Below, one piece after another: positions 1 to 7,210 of a stretch of 64,000 nucleotides of DNA (the stretch's first letter is position 1; each line of letters begins with the position of its first letter). The notes beneath the pieces are model-generated. The model saw only the letters and a program-made list of their open reading frames with translations, did not search any database and was not told the origin of the DNA. The position numbers and the translations under genes are program-made. The stretch is from Chryseobacterium shigense (GTDB taxonomy: Bacteria > Bacteroidota > Bacteroidia > Flavobacteriales > Weeksellaceae), in assembly GCF_900156575.1 (NCBI RefSeq), contig NZ_FTNY01000009.1:1-64000 (forward strand). The letters are read 5' to 3'.

Positions 1-528
1 AGTGGGAAGAGAACTATTATTTCTGCTGGAACCAATACTGAAATATCAGCAAAAGCCCACCTGGACCTTTATGGTAAAGAAAAATTCATAGGTTACACCG
101 ATGGACAGACAGAGTTTGGAGCAAAAGACAGAATGCATGTCTATGGAGCAAACTCATTATTAACAGCTAAAGACAAAATTGAGTATAAAGCCCCTCAGAT
201 GAACAAACTACCTCAAAATGGGGAGTTTGAGTATACAAGAGAGAAACAAATAGCATCAATGTATTGGGCTTATGAAGAGGAGAATACTTCTCTGATGGAT
301 GATTCCAAGTTTTTTGTAGATATGAATCTCATTGTTCAGACAAGAAACTATGAAGAAGGAGAAAGTATTGATGTTACTATAAAATCCGAGGATGGGAAGC
401 CATTAGCAGAGGGACTAAATGAATTAACCTTATCAGGGACAGTAGATAAAGATGGGATAGCAATCTTTAAAGAGCCATTAAAAGCACACACTCTTGAGCT
501 TATGACGGAAGAAGCAGAAAACACATAA
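1..528 (+). CDS. VgrG-like type VI secretion spike protein, C-terminal part (5' end outside window)
   Basis: The reading frame is open from the first base of the window to the TAA at 526-528, so this is the C-terminal 175 residues of a longer protein; the ATG at 133 is internal. The first ~60 residues form short repeated beta-strand motifs (YGKEKF, IGYTDGQTEFGAKD, MHVYGAN) like the C-terminal beta-helix/gp5-like needle of VgrG proteins. The last ~120 residues form a small acidic beta domain. The next three genes are a Tae4 effector, its immunity protein and a PAAR-like protein, which supports a VgrG spike that carries cargo in a Bacteroidota (subtype iii) type VI secretion system. The family call is from motif style and context; the diagnostic N-terminal VgrG domains are not in the window. 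Confidence 0.72.
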   Translation, partial: SGKRTIISAGTNTEISAKAHLDLYGKEKFIGYTDGQTEFGAKDRMHVYGANSLLTAKDKIEYKAPQMNKLPQNGEFEYTREKQIASMYWAYEEENTSLMDDSKFFVDMNLIVQTRNYEEGESIDVTIKSEDGKPLAEGLNELTLSGTVDKDGIAIFKEPLKAHTLELMTEEAENT

Positions 529-538
529 ATATACTATT

Positions 539-1297
539 ATGAATATTAATAAATTTATCCCTGTATTACTTGAGGAACCAAGACGTTTTTGTGCCACGTG
601 TGGGAATCAACAGACAAGACCCATTCAGGTTTTAAGGCCAAGTTGGAGAGATATGATTAAAAATTACCCTAACAGCTCTATTAAATCAAAAGAGTTATAT
701 AGTGATATTGGTGGCAATTTTCCAAAATTTAAGACTGATGAGGAATTATTAAACTCTTATTTGGCAAATTCTTGTGCTATACGGATGAGTAGAGGACTAA
801 ATTTAAGTGGTTTTAAATTACCTAAAAGCAATTCAGGCTATGGAACGAAAGGTGGAGTAATGAGTGGAGATAACAATCTTTCTTATTGGCTAAGAGTTAG
901 AGAGTTAAGTCCGTATCTTGCGGAGCACTTGGGTAAACCTGAAATAGATATTAAGTTAGACCAAATAAAAATGCCCGATGCATATAAAAAAAGAAATTCT
1001 GTAAACCCTACTGAGTGGCAACAATTAAAAGCAATGAAAAAAGTAATAAGCCCTGCTGAATGGACCAACCTAAGAAAAACAAAAGGTGTCATAGTATTTG
1101 ATGTTTCTGGATGGGATGATGCAACTGGACACTTCACCCTATGGGATACCCGGCATTTAATATATCCTGGAGATGCACAGCATGATGACCCTACAAATGC
1201 AAAATATTATTTCAGTATGCTTTATTTAAAAATTAATAAAAAAAATGAACTTGACTTTGTTCAGACTAATAGAATAAGAGTATGGGAATTAAAATGA
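539..1297 (+). CDS. tae4: Type VI secretion amidase effector Tae4
   Basis: Tae4 effectors are NlpC/P60-like amidases that cut the peptidoglycan peptide stem in the periplasm of a rival cell. The 252-residue product carries the family hallmarks: a conserved entry motif PSWRDMIKNYP (about 34-44), an NSCAIRMS motif with the predicted nucleophile Cys79, and an ATGHFTLWD motif with the predicted general base His198. No signal peptide is present, as expected for a toxin exported by T6SS. It begins 10 bp after the VgrG-like gene and its stop overlaps the immunity gene start in an ATGA. An extension of about 30 residues with a C-x-x-C pair (Cys18, Cys21) precedes the usual Tae4 start; its role is unknown and it could help loading onto the spike. 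Family assignment is strong; target cells are inferred. Confidence 0.9.
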   Translation: MNINKFIPVLLEEPRRFCATCGNQQTRPIQVLRPSWRDMIKNYPNSSIKSKELYSDIGGNFPKFKTDEELLNSYLANSCAIRMSRGLNLSGFKLPKSNSGYGTKGGVMSGDNNLSYWLRVRELSPYLAEHLGKPEIDIKLDQIKMPDAYKKRNSVNPTEWQQLKAMKKVISPAEWTNLRKTKGVIVFDVSGWDDATGHFTLWDTRHLIYPGDAQHDDPTNAKYYFSMLYLKINKKNELDFVQTNRIRVWELK

Positions 1298-1677
1298 TTA
1301 GTACAGCTTTATGTGTATTTTTTAGTACAATAATAACAGCACAAACTGAAAGTGTAATTCTTAAAAAATATGCTTTACATAAGTGTTTGTCAGATAATTA
1401 CAAAAGTGCTGACCCTTCATTTATCAGTCATGATTATTCAGCATCCTATATGTTCCAAATTAAAAATGCAGACTATAATAAACTCAATTTGTTAGATAAG
1501 CATATAGAGGAAACTACTTCAGATTACTATAAAATGGGAATTACGGAAAATCTTGAGGATAGTAAAGCTAACTATATCTTTTGGCATTGTATGGACTTCT
1601 ATGAATCTAAGGAGTTGAATAATTATATAAGAAAGCTTATTGGAGTGACAACAAAAAAGAAAACTTCAAAAAAATGA
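1294..1677 (+). CDS. tai4: Tai4-like periplasmic immunity protein for Tae4
   Basis: The start is placed at the ATG at 1294, which overlaps the tae4 stop as ATGA and gives a clean signal peptide (MISTALCVFFSTIITAQ); the in-frame ATG at 1282 would put charged residues before it. The mature part of about 110 residues is alpha-helical in character and has a CLSDNY motif, a DYS motif and a later Cys-containing helix (FWHCMDFY), matching the Tai4 family, which dimerises in the periplasm and plugs the Tae4 active site. The overlap with the toxin gene implies coupled translation, the normal arrangement for effector-immunity pairs. The name rests on family resemblance plus position. Confidence 0.82.
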   Translation: MISTALCVFFSTIITAQTESVILKKYALHKCLSDNYKSADPSFISHDYSASYMFQIKNADYNKLNLLDKHIEETTSDYYKMGITENLEDSKANYIFWHCMDFYESKELNNYIRKLIGVTTKKKTSKK

Positions 1678-1681
1678 CAAT

Positions 1682-2011
1682 ATGCCAAAATGCATCACAG
1701 ATACCACCCAGCTAAAATGTGACAAAGGAGCTTCACCAACTCCGCTCACAGTAACCAGTCAATCCTTTATGAGCATTGATGGAAAACCACAGGCCACAGA
1801 AGAGGACAAACAGCCTGATATTAACATTAAGCCTTTTGGGATGTGTCGTGTTTTAAGATCTTCCTGTACTCCTTCACCAATTAAATGGGACAATACCTCT
1901 GATTTTGAAATTGAGGGTAAAAAAGAACTATTAGATAACTCTACGTGCCAGTGCTCCATCGGTGGTAAAATATCCGTTGTAAAGTCAGCCCAGAGCTTCG
2001 TTGAGGAGTAA
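1682..2011 (+). CDS. PAAR-like DUF4280 spike-tip protein
   Basis: This 109-residue protein lacks a signal peptide and has the DUF4280/PAAR-like layout: a start rich in Cys and Thr (MPKCITDTTQLKCDKG), a central PFGMCRVLRSSCTPSP segment, and a final CQCSIGGKISV segment. PAAR and PAAR-like proteins cap the VgrG trimer and sharpen the secretion spike. It follows the immunity gene by 4 bp and closes the cargo cluster, so the likely assembly is VgrG-like spike, Tae4 cargo and this tip. About 250 bp of A+T-rich DNA with no evident gene follow. Confidence 0.82.
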   Translation: MPKCITDTTQLKCDKGASPTPLTVTSQSFMSIDGKPQATEEDKQPDINIKPFGMCRVLRSSCTPSPIKWDNTSDFEIEGKKELLDNSTCQCSIGGKISVVKSAQSFVEE

Positions 2012-2258
2012 AAATAGTATGTTTTTTAGCTAAAAACCCAAGCTGCCTTTTGTTTTTGGCAAATAACTGGTAATCAATTCATTAATATGTAAAGATATTG
2101 GCTTTATGTTATTACAAGACATATCAAGATAAAAAATTTCCTCCAATTTGTTGAGGGAATTACTTTGCCTAGCAAGCTGTATAAGGTCACAAAGAAAAGT
2201 AAAAAACATCCAAATATTTTTTGAAAGAGTACCGATTAATAATAGAAACTAATTAATT

Positions 2259-2777
2259 ATGCGAATAGCTTTTACGGGTTCCCATAGAGTCGGAAAAACA
2301 ACTTTGGCGGAAGAGATTGCTGAAAGTTTACCTGATTATGAATTTATAAATGAGCCTTACTTACAACTTGAGGAAGAAGGATATTTGTTTTCAGAGATAC
2401 CAACGTTGGAAGATTATATGGAGCAATTCAATTTTTCTGTAGAACAACTGCAAAATAGTGATGGCAATACGATTTTTGACCGTTGTCCATTAGACTTATT
2501 GGCTTACATTTATGCAGTAAGCAAAAAGAAAAATATATCCTCGCTCTACGAAGAAATGACCACGGCAATTGCTGAGATTGACCTTTTAGTTTTTATTCCA
2601 ATAGAAAAAGTGGATTTAATATCGTGTCAAGAATCTGATTTGCCGAATCTAAGACAGGAAGTAAATGATATTTTAGAAGACTGGATTGGAGATTTTAGCA
2701 ATGAAATTCTGGAAGTAAGCGGAACATTAGAAAACAGGAAAAAGCAAATATTTGATAAGATAACTAATATGAGATAA
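2259..2777 (+). CDS. P-loop ATPase / nucleoside-kinase-like protein
   Basis: The 172-residue protein opens directly with a Walker A loop, GSHRVGKTT (about 7-15), in the form typical of small AAA_28/nucleoside-kinase-like NTPases. A second motif, IFDRCPLDLLAY (about 72-83), resembles the DRx lid/substrate region of deoxynucleoside-kinase-like folds and a hydrophobic strand LLVFIPI (about 109-115) follows. It is soluble and stands alone, 248 bp after the T6SS cluster and convergent with the GLPGLI gene. The substrate cannot be told from sequence. It could be a nucleotide, NAD or protein-directed kinase-like enzyme. Confidence 0.7.
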   Translation: MRIAFTGSHRVGKTTLAEEIAESLPDYEFINEPYLQLEEEGYLFSEIPTLEDYMEQFNFSVEQLQNSDGNTIFDRCPLDLLAYIYAVSKKKNISSLYEEMTTAIAEIDLLVFIPIEKVDLISCQESDLPNLRQEVNDILEDWIGDFSNEILEVSGTLENRKKQIFDKITNMR

Positions 2778-2810
2778 CTAATAGGTGAAAATAGAATCTC
2801 ATCTACACTT

Positions 2811-3671
2811 TTATTCCTTATTGTAGAGGTCTTTCTCTATAAAATTATTGAATTTCGATAAGAATTTTTTCGCACCATTTTCTTTATTTCTGATTAATTC
2901 CTGCTTTGTCATTGGGCTTCCCGTGTTCGAGTTAAATAAGATTGTTTCCGACATTTCCGAAGAACTATGCATTACTTTAATATTTTTTGCAGGGTCTTTC
3001 ATATATTCATTCCAAAGCTGATTGAATTTTTCCTTTGTAATAAAGATCTCTTTCATTTTTGAATCTATAAGAGAAGGGGTATCATCCAGTTTTTGACTCC
3101 CCACTAAATTAAAAATATGAGTTTTTCCTTCGTCTTCGATAGTTAAGATTAATCCAGGCAAACCACAAAACTTATAAGGTCCGTCTTGGATTTGGATGTC
3201 ATTGGTAAACCACGCCATCCAATTTCTTCCGCCAAATTGAGTGGTTGCTTTCTGAGCTTTGAAGCCTTCTACACTTTTTGTTTCCGGAAGAATGGTCCAA
3301 CTCATTTTTTTCGTTTCTTTCACTGCAACATTACTTGCATTAAGTGAGGTATGATAAACTGTTTCCAAGCTTGGATAGGTTTTGGAAACTCTAAAATTGG
3401 CTTTCGGATGTTTGATTTTTCGAAAATCAATACTGATGGAATTTGAAATCTTTCCTTTTTCAACCTCAGCTTTGAAAAGAGAATCCCGCGTAATCAGCAA
3501 AGCACTATAAAAATAAGAACCATCTTTTGTGATATCAAGATTCATAATTTCCTTATCAACATTTTCTTTATTTAATGAATCCAGCTTGAATGAATATTCA
3601 TAAGTAAATCTTTGATTTTGAGAAAACAGAACTCCTGAGATGAAGAGGAAAATTGCGATAATGATTTTCAT
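2811..3671 (-). CDS. GLPGLI family secreted protein
   Basis: The 286-residue product begins with a signal peptide (MKIIIAIFLFISGVLFSQ) and contains the family signature CGLPGLILTIED at about 167-178. GLPGLI proteins are Bacteroidota-specific, exported, and of unknown function; many sit beside TonB-dependent receptor genes, which is not the case here. An upstream MSWTILPETKSVEGFKAQKA-like segment is also typical of the family. The gene is transcribed towards the P-loop ATPase gene and the two ends are 33 bp apart. No operon partner is visible. Confidence 0.9.
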   Translation of the reverse strand: MKIIIAIFLFISGVLFSQNQRFTYEYSFKLDSLNKENVDKEIMNLDITKDGSYFYSALLITRDSLFKAEVEKGKISNSISIDFRKIKHPKANFRVSKTYPSLETVYHTSLNASNVAVKETKKMSWTILPETKSVEGFKAQKATTQFGGRNWMAWFTNDIQIQDGPYKFCGLPGLILTIEDEGKTHIFNLVGSQKLDDTPSLIDSKMKEIFITKEKFNQLWNEYMKDPAKNIKVMHSSSEMSETILFNSNTGSPMTKQELIRNKENGAKKFLSKFNNFIEKDLYNKE

Positions 3672-3810
3672 TTTTATGAGAGATAGTTTTTGAAATTATA
3701 GATGATTTCTAATGTTCTTCAAATATAAATAATGTTTCTCACAATGGCTTTATGATGTCTAAGTTACTCAGTAAAAATTGTACGGTCCAATTTAAAATCT
3801 ACATGAAAAA

Positions 3811-3921
3811 TTAGAGCTTTTGCATATCAAAAGGTGTCTTTGGATGTGGTTCAGGGAAAATTTCTGTTTTAAACTCTTTTGGAAAATTAGATGATTCTAT
3901 TGGAATTACAATCCTATATCG
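3811..3921 (-). pseudogene. C-terminal coding remnant of an unidentified gene
   Basis: Read on the minus strand, 36 stop-free codons run from just after a TGA (3922-3924) to a TAA at 3811-3813. The peptide is protein-like, with IVIPIESSNFPKEF and a Pro-rich tail IFPEPHPKTPFDMQKL. There is no start codon or ribosome site and the frame is closed upstream, so it looks like the last part of a broken gene. I do not recognise the family. It lies in the 640-bp gene-free stretch between the GLPGLI and MACPF genes, next to a tRNA-like fragment. Confidence 0.35.
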
Positions 3922-3992
3922 TCATTTCATAAGGCTACTTAAAGGGCCTTTCAGAAAATGCTATCGCGAAACGCTTATCAATAAAGAGATGA

Positions 3993-4020
3993 AGAGAGGT
4001 TATAGAATCCCTCTCTCCGC
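3993..4020 (+). other. tRNA 3'-end-like fragment (T arm plus acceptor), possible att remnant
   Basis: The sequence has the layout of a tRNA 3' end: a T-arm-like hairpin (AGAGG, a loop containing GGTTATAGAAT, then CCTCT) followed by CTCTCCGC as in the acceptor strand of tRNA-Ser. The T loop is two bases too long and no tRNA body precedes it, so it cannot be a working tRNA. It is followed at once by a hairpin like those that end tRNA transcripts. Such fragments are left where integrative elements recombine into tRNA genes, but that reading is inference. Confidence 0.35.
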
Positions 4021-4022
4021 AA

Positions 4023-4060
4023 AAAGAGTCTTAGAATAAGGTTTTCTAAGGCTCTTTTAT
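4023..4060 (+). terminator. Terminator-like hairpin after the tRNA-like fragment
   Basis: AAAGAGTCTTAGAA (4023-4036) pairs with TTCTAAGGCTCTTT (4044-4057) with one mismatch across a 7-base loop. The 3' arm ends in a short T run. There is no intact gene directly upstream, so it may be the leftover terminator of a lost tRNA or other gene. Confidence 0.5.
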
Positions 4061-4308
4061 TTCTAATTGACATGTACCGGTCTGGTAGAGTCACAATCTT
4101 CAAATAAAGGAAAAACAATATGTTAGGCTTCTTGACGATTTTTAAATTCCAAATTAATGGTCAAAGTAATCAGTAAAATTAACTGTAAATCAACTGGTTA
4201 AGCATGTTGGTGACTTGGCTCATAGACACTTTAATTAGATATTTACTACATTTACAAATGGTTGAATTATGCTGGAAAAAAGTTAATACACTCCTTCGTT
4301 ACAGCATC

Positions 4309-4338
4309 AAAAAAACCGTCCCAAAAATGAGACGGTTT
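4309..4338 (-). terminator. Rho-independent terminator of the MACPF gene
   Basis: On the minus strand an eight-base stem (AAACCGTC with GACGGTTT) encloses a 10-base loop and is followed by seven T residues. It lies 27 bp after the stop of the MACPF gene, which it presumably terminates. Confidence 0.85.
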
Positions 4339-4364
4339 GCTTATAAAATATCAATATATTTTAA

Positions 4365-5750
4365 TTAATAGGCATAGAATTCAACTCCTTCAGATGCATA
4401 ACCGGACGGTCTTACACTTGATCTTGAATAATAATGATCTTTACCATTCCAATATCTGTAAATAGGAACAGTGTTAGGCTGCTGAGTTGCAAATGCGTTA
4501 AACTCAATTCCTTCTTCTACATACCCCTGGTAATACCCTGGAGTTTTTGTATAATAGTGATCTTTCCCGTTATAATATCTGTAAATAGGAACAGTGTTTG
4601 GAGCTTTATATAAAAATGCATTGAACTCTATCCCTTCAAAAGAATACCCGCCATAGCTTCCCGGAGTTTTTGTATAATAATGATCTAATCCGTTGTAATA
4701 TCTGTAAATTGAAATAGTATTGAATTCAAGATAAACTTTATTGTCGATAAGATATTGATCTACATAAGCTTTAAGCTGAGCTTTTTTAGCCGCATCTTTC
4801 ACCAGATCGTAAATAATCACCAATCCGTTGTTTCCAAAATCTACCAAAACTGAATTGCTCGGATTAGAGCTGTTCTGCCAGTTGGAAATATTAATTTTAG
4901 GATTGGTCTGATCAAGGTTCAGATCTCCTACCAATCCTTTTGAAGGATCTCCTCCTCTGGTTTTATAAGCTAATTTTTTAGAATAGTTCATGGAGGATTC
5001 AGCAGTATTCACATCATTGGTAACATCTACATCAAAAATATCTTTCATTCCTACTTTCACCCCAATTCTTGCAGCACGATCACGGCTTTGGCTTCTTGTT
5101 TCTGCCTGGAACAGAACGTCCAGTTTAGCACCTGTATAAATATCAAGGGCCACGTGAGTTCCGTAGTCCTGTACAATCTGTTGTGGAGTTTTTGTCTGCA
5201 GATCCTGAACAAACTCAGGAGTCAGATAATCTCCCAACATATCTGTTGTTGCATTGAATCTTAATCTTTTCTGTTTGATCGTCAGATTATAACTTCCGTA
5301 GATGTATTTTGCATCAAACTTATTGTTTGTGGTCACTGCTGAATTGAATCCTACTGAAAGTGTTTTCTTAAACAATGGGATACCCGCAGTAACATTTACT
5401 TTGGTAGAAACCATTTTAGAATACGACTCTGCATTTTCACCATATTCTTCAACATACTCCTGTGAGAATGTGTTTTCGCTCACTAACCTGTTCGCCTGTT
5501 CTATTTTAAAACGATCAATATCGATCACTTTAAAACCCGCTGCAGTAGCATTGGCATATTCACCGGCAACATTATAACCATGCCCTAAGACATCATAAAT
5601 TCCGTCTCCTGCAAATTTGGAAGCCGATAAACGATTGGCTTTTGCTTCCGGACTGCCGGGAGTTACATCCGTATTCAGCTCTTCTGTAGAACATGAACTC
5701 ATGAAAAGCATCAGTAAACTACTGACGCAGAATAAAATTTGTTTTTTCAT
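4365..5750 (-). CDS. MACPF-domain lipoprotein with three C-terminal DUF5648-like repeats
   Basis: MACPF proteins are pore formers of the perforin/complement fold; in Bacteroidota some are secreted antibacterial toxins. The start is taken at the Met 8 codons after the longest frame start, giving a lipoprotein signal MKKQILFCVSSLLMLFMSSC with acidic residues just after the Cys (STEE), the surface-export pattern of Bacteroidota. A MACPF-like core covers roughly 60-330, with the signature YGTHVALDIYTGA. The last ~115 residues are three 34-residue repeats (IYRYYNGKDHYYTKTPG ... EGIEFNAF) spaced 41 residues apart, like DUF5648 repeats and possibly carbohydrate-binding. No immunity gene is evident beside it. 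The gene stands alone with its own terminator. Target and activity are unknown. Confidence 0.82.
   Translation of the reverse strand: MKKQILFCVSSLLMLFMSSCSTEELNTDVTPGSPEAKANRLSASKFAGDGIYDVLGHGYNVAGEYANATAAGFKVIDIDRFKIEQANRLVSENTFSQEYVEEYGENAESYSKMVSTKVNVTAGIPLFKKTLSVGFNSAVTTNNKFDAKYIYGSYNLTIKQKRLRFNATTDMLGDYLTPEFVQDLQTKTPQQIVQDYGTHVALDIYTGAKLDVLFQAETRSQSRDRAARIGVKVGMKDIFDVDVTNDVNTAESSMNYSKKLAYKTRGGDPSKGLVGDLNLDQTNPKINISNWQNSSNPSNSVLVDFGNNGLVIIYDLVKDAAKKAQLKAYVDQYLIDNKVYLEFNTISIYRYYNGLDHYYTKTPGSYGGYSFEGIEFNAFLYKAPNTVPIYRYYNGKDHYYTKTPGYYQGYVEEGIEFNAFATQQPNTVPIYRYWNGKDHYYSRSSVRPSGYASEGVEFYAY
4368..4715 (-). repeat. Three in-frame 123-bp repeats encoding the DUF5648-like units
   Basis: The 3' end of the MACPF gene contains three copies of a unit encoding Y-R-Y-x-N-G-x-D-H-Y-Y and ending E-G-[IV]-E-F, at about 4614-4715, 4491-4592 and 4368-4469. 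The period is 123 bp (41 codons). The first two copies are closest; the last has diverged (YSRSSVRPSGYASEG). Confidence 0.85.
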
Positions 5751-5983
5751 AATATTATTAAAAGTTTTCGGCAAATATAATATTCAACAGACAGTGAAAA
5801 AATAATAAAGAAATGATATATGTCATTATTTAGTGAATTTAATATTGAATTAAATTGCTGGACCTGTAAAAATTCTAAAATAATGGTCACGAAAATCAGG
5901 CAGCGTTCAGGATCTGAAAACGGCTACTCAATATGATGATCAATAATGGTGACTGATAAAAGGTAATAATAGGGGGGGGAAGT

Positions 5984-6277
5984 CTACTTCGTTTTTTGAG
6001 AATACTCTTTTTTGAGACCTTTATCCAGGATCAATGGGACAAATGGAAGTACAGAAGCTATTAAATACAGCATAATTCTTTTAAAACTCCATCTGTATTG
6101 TATTGCGGCGGCTACGAGGGCTACCATAAATACAAGAAACAAAACCCCATGGATCCATCCGAAATATTTTACTCCTTCCGGAATATTTAAAAAGTATTTT
6201 AAAGGCATGGCAATGAACAGGAGAATCAGATAGGAAAAACCTTCAATTAAAGCTGTTTTACGGTATATGTTGATCAT
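5984..6277 (-). CDS. DUF3817 family small membrane protein
   Basis: The 97-residue protein has three hydrophobic segments (about 12-30, 41-60 and 67-84). The pattern is typical of DUF3817: an N-terminal Arg/Thr-Ala start leading into a Glu-Gly-Phe-Ser segment, then PLKYFLNIPEGVKYFGWIHG. The family is widespread in Bacteroidota and Actinobacteria and has no established function. The gene is monocistronic, with a poly-G run (5971-5978) just after its stop. Confidence 0.85.
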   Translation of the reverse strand: MINIYRKTALIEGFSYLILLFIAMPLKYFLNIPEGVKYFGWIHGVLFLVFMVALVAAAIQYRWSFKRIMLYLIASVLPFVPLILDKGLKKEYSQKTK

Positions 6278-6583
6278 CTGAATAATTATGCGGTCAAAAG
6301 ATTATTTTCTCAGACAATAATAACTTATTCCATTGGAATGGACAACATGGGAACTCTCCTTAGGAGATGATAATGGCTATTTATGTTAAGAAAAGTGAAT
6401 TGATTGTAATTTTGGAATAGTATCAAAGAGCACTGACAAGAAGCATTGCGAATGGCTGCCTCCGCTGAGAGGTAAGCCGGAAAGTTGAAGGAAAAGGTCG
6501 TAATGATCGGTTGTGGTGACCTGTGGAGTCGTTTTATTTGATTTTAGCAACAATGACTGCAAGATGCTTTCAATATTTAATGG
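6278..6583. other. Gene-free stretch upstream of a candidate small RNA
   Basis: No credible coding frame is present on either strand. A TAATTTTG -7-type box occurs at 6407-6414, followed by a G-rich stretch (about 6440-6530) that could fold, but without a clear terminator. I cannot assign a function. Confidence 0.4.
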
Positions 6584-6708
6584 TATATTTGCAACTTATT
6601 TTTAATGGTATCGCAAAAAGATAAAAGGGGCATTAAGTGCTCGGCAATAATTTTCCATATCTCCGCTGAAAAAAACTAATTCCATTAGAAAGCTAATGGA
6701 ACTTTTTT
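6584..6708 (+). ncRNA. Candidate small RNA with its own promoter and terminator
   Basis: A -7 box TATATTTG (6584-6591) predicts a start near 6598, and a strong hairpin (TTCCATTAG at 6680-6688, CTAATGGAA at 6693-6701) followed by CTTTTTT ends about 110 bases later. No ORF lies between them, so the transcript would be a short non-coding RNA. There is no clear -33 TTG. No match to a known RNA class is claimed; a flavobacterial 6S-like RNA is one thing to test. Confidence 0.4.
6680..6708 (+). terminator. Rho-independent terminator without an upstream gene
   Basis: A perfect 9-bp stem with a 4-base loop (AAAG) is followed by CTTTTTT. The nearest plus-strand gene upstream is more than 4 kb away, so it must end a non-coding transcript or a lost gene. 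Confidence 0.8.
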
Positions 6709-6823
6709 ATGGAAAAAAGTCACGGACACAGGATGTAACTTTTTGGAAATAAGATCCGTTAGGAATCACAAAAATCTGGAGATCTGGGAAGTATTTTGTC
6801 TTTAAAGCATGTTGTAAAATTTG

Positions 6824-6999
6824 TTTTAATGCAAATGTTTATTAAAACGCTTTGTAGCTGGACAAAAGGAAGGACAGCGGTGAAACGGCTGATGAAGCAA
6901 CGTATAAAACACACGCTTCATCGAATCCATGCAGTTGATTCCCTCTTTGCAACCTTATATAGTAAACAGTATCGGAATCAAACTTTGCGTTAAAAAAAA
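6824..6999. repeat. 177-bp inverted-repeat element, copy A
   Basis: This non-coding stretch is about the same length as copy B at 34024-34200 and shares ordered blocks with it: an A+T-rich start TTTTAA..GCAAA, ACGCTT.ATCGAATC, TTGATTC, CTTTGC, and an end ..TCAAACTTTGCGTT followed by A residues. The two ends are imperfect inverted repeats. It has no coding capacity, resembling a MITE or a dispersed extragenic palindrome. Confidence 0.55.
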
Positions 7000-7210
7000 T
7001 AAGCATTCTGTTAACGGGAAGATTCCAGCCATGAACTTTTGGGTCTTTTGTTTGACTACGTCGAATCTTTGATTTCAAGAGAAAGAACCTGTAAAAACAC
7101 ACCTTACAAAATCACACCCAAAAAAAATGCATCCACCAGATGCATAAGAAGAATCTTATGACAAGATTTTAAAGATTGATCATTAAATATAATGAAGAAG
7201 AAGGAAAGAA

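Noticed and set aside
3993..4020. Functional tRNA gene
   Set aside because: No acceptor 5' strand, D arm or anticodon arm upstream and the T loop is too long; only a 3'-end-like fragment is present.
6440..6530. Riboswitch or RNase P-like RNA in the G-rich stretch
   Set aside because: A CTGAGA word and several G-rich segments suggested a fold, but no conserved core of TPP, SRP, tmRNA or RNase P RNA could be found.
6796..6993. Short ORFs on both strands at the copy A repeat
   Set aside because: They coincide with the inverted-repeat element and have no family or ribosome site; the repeat explains the sequence.
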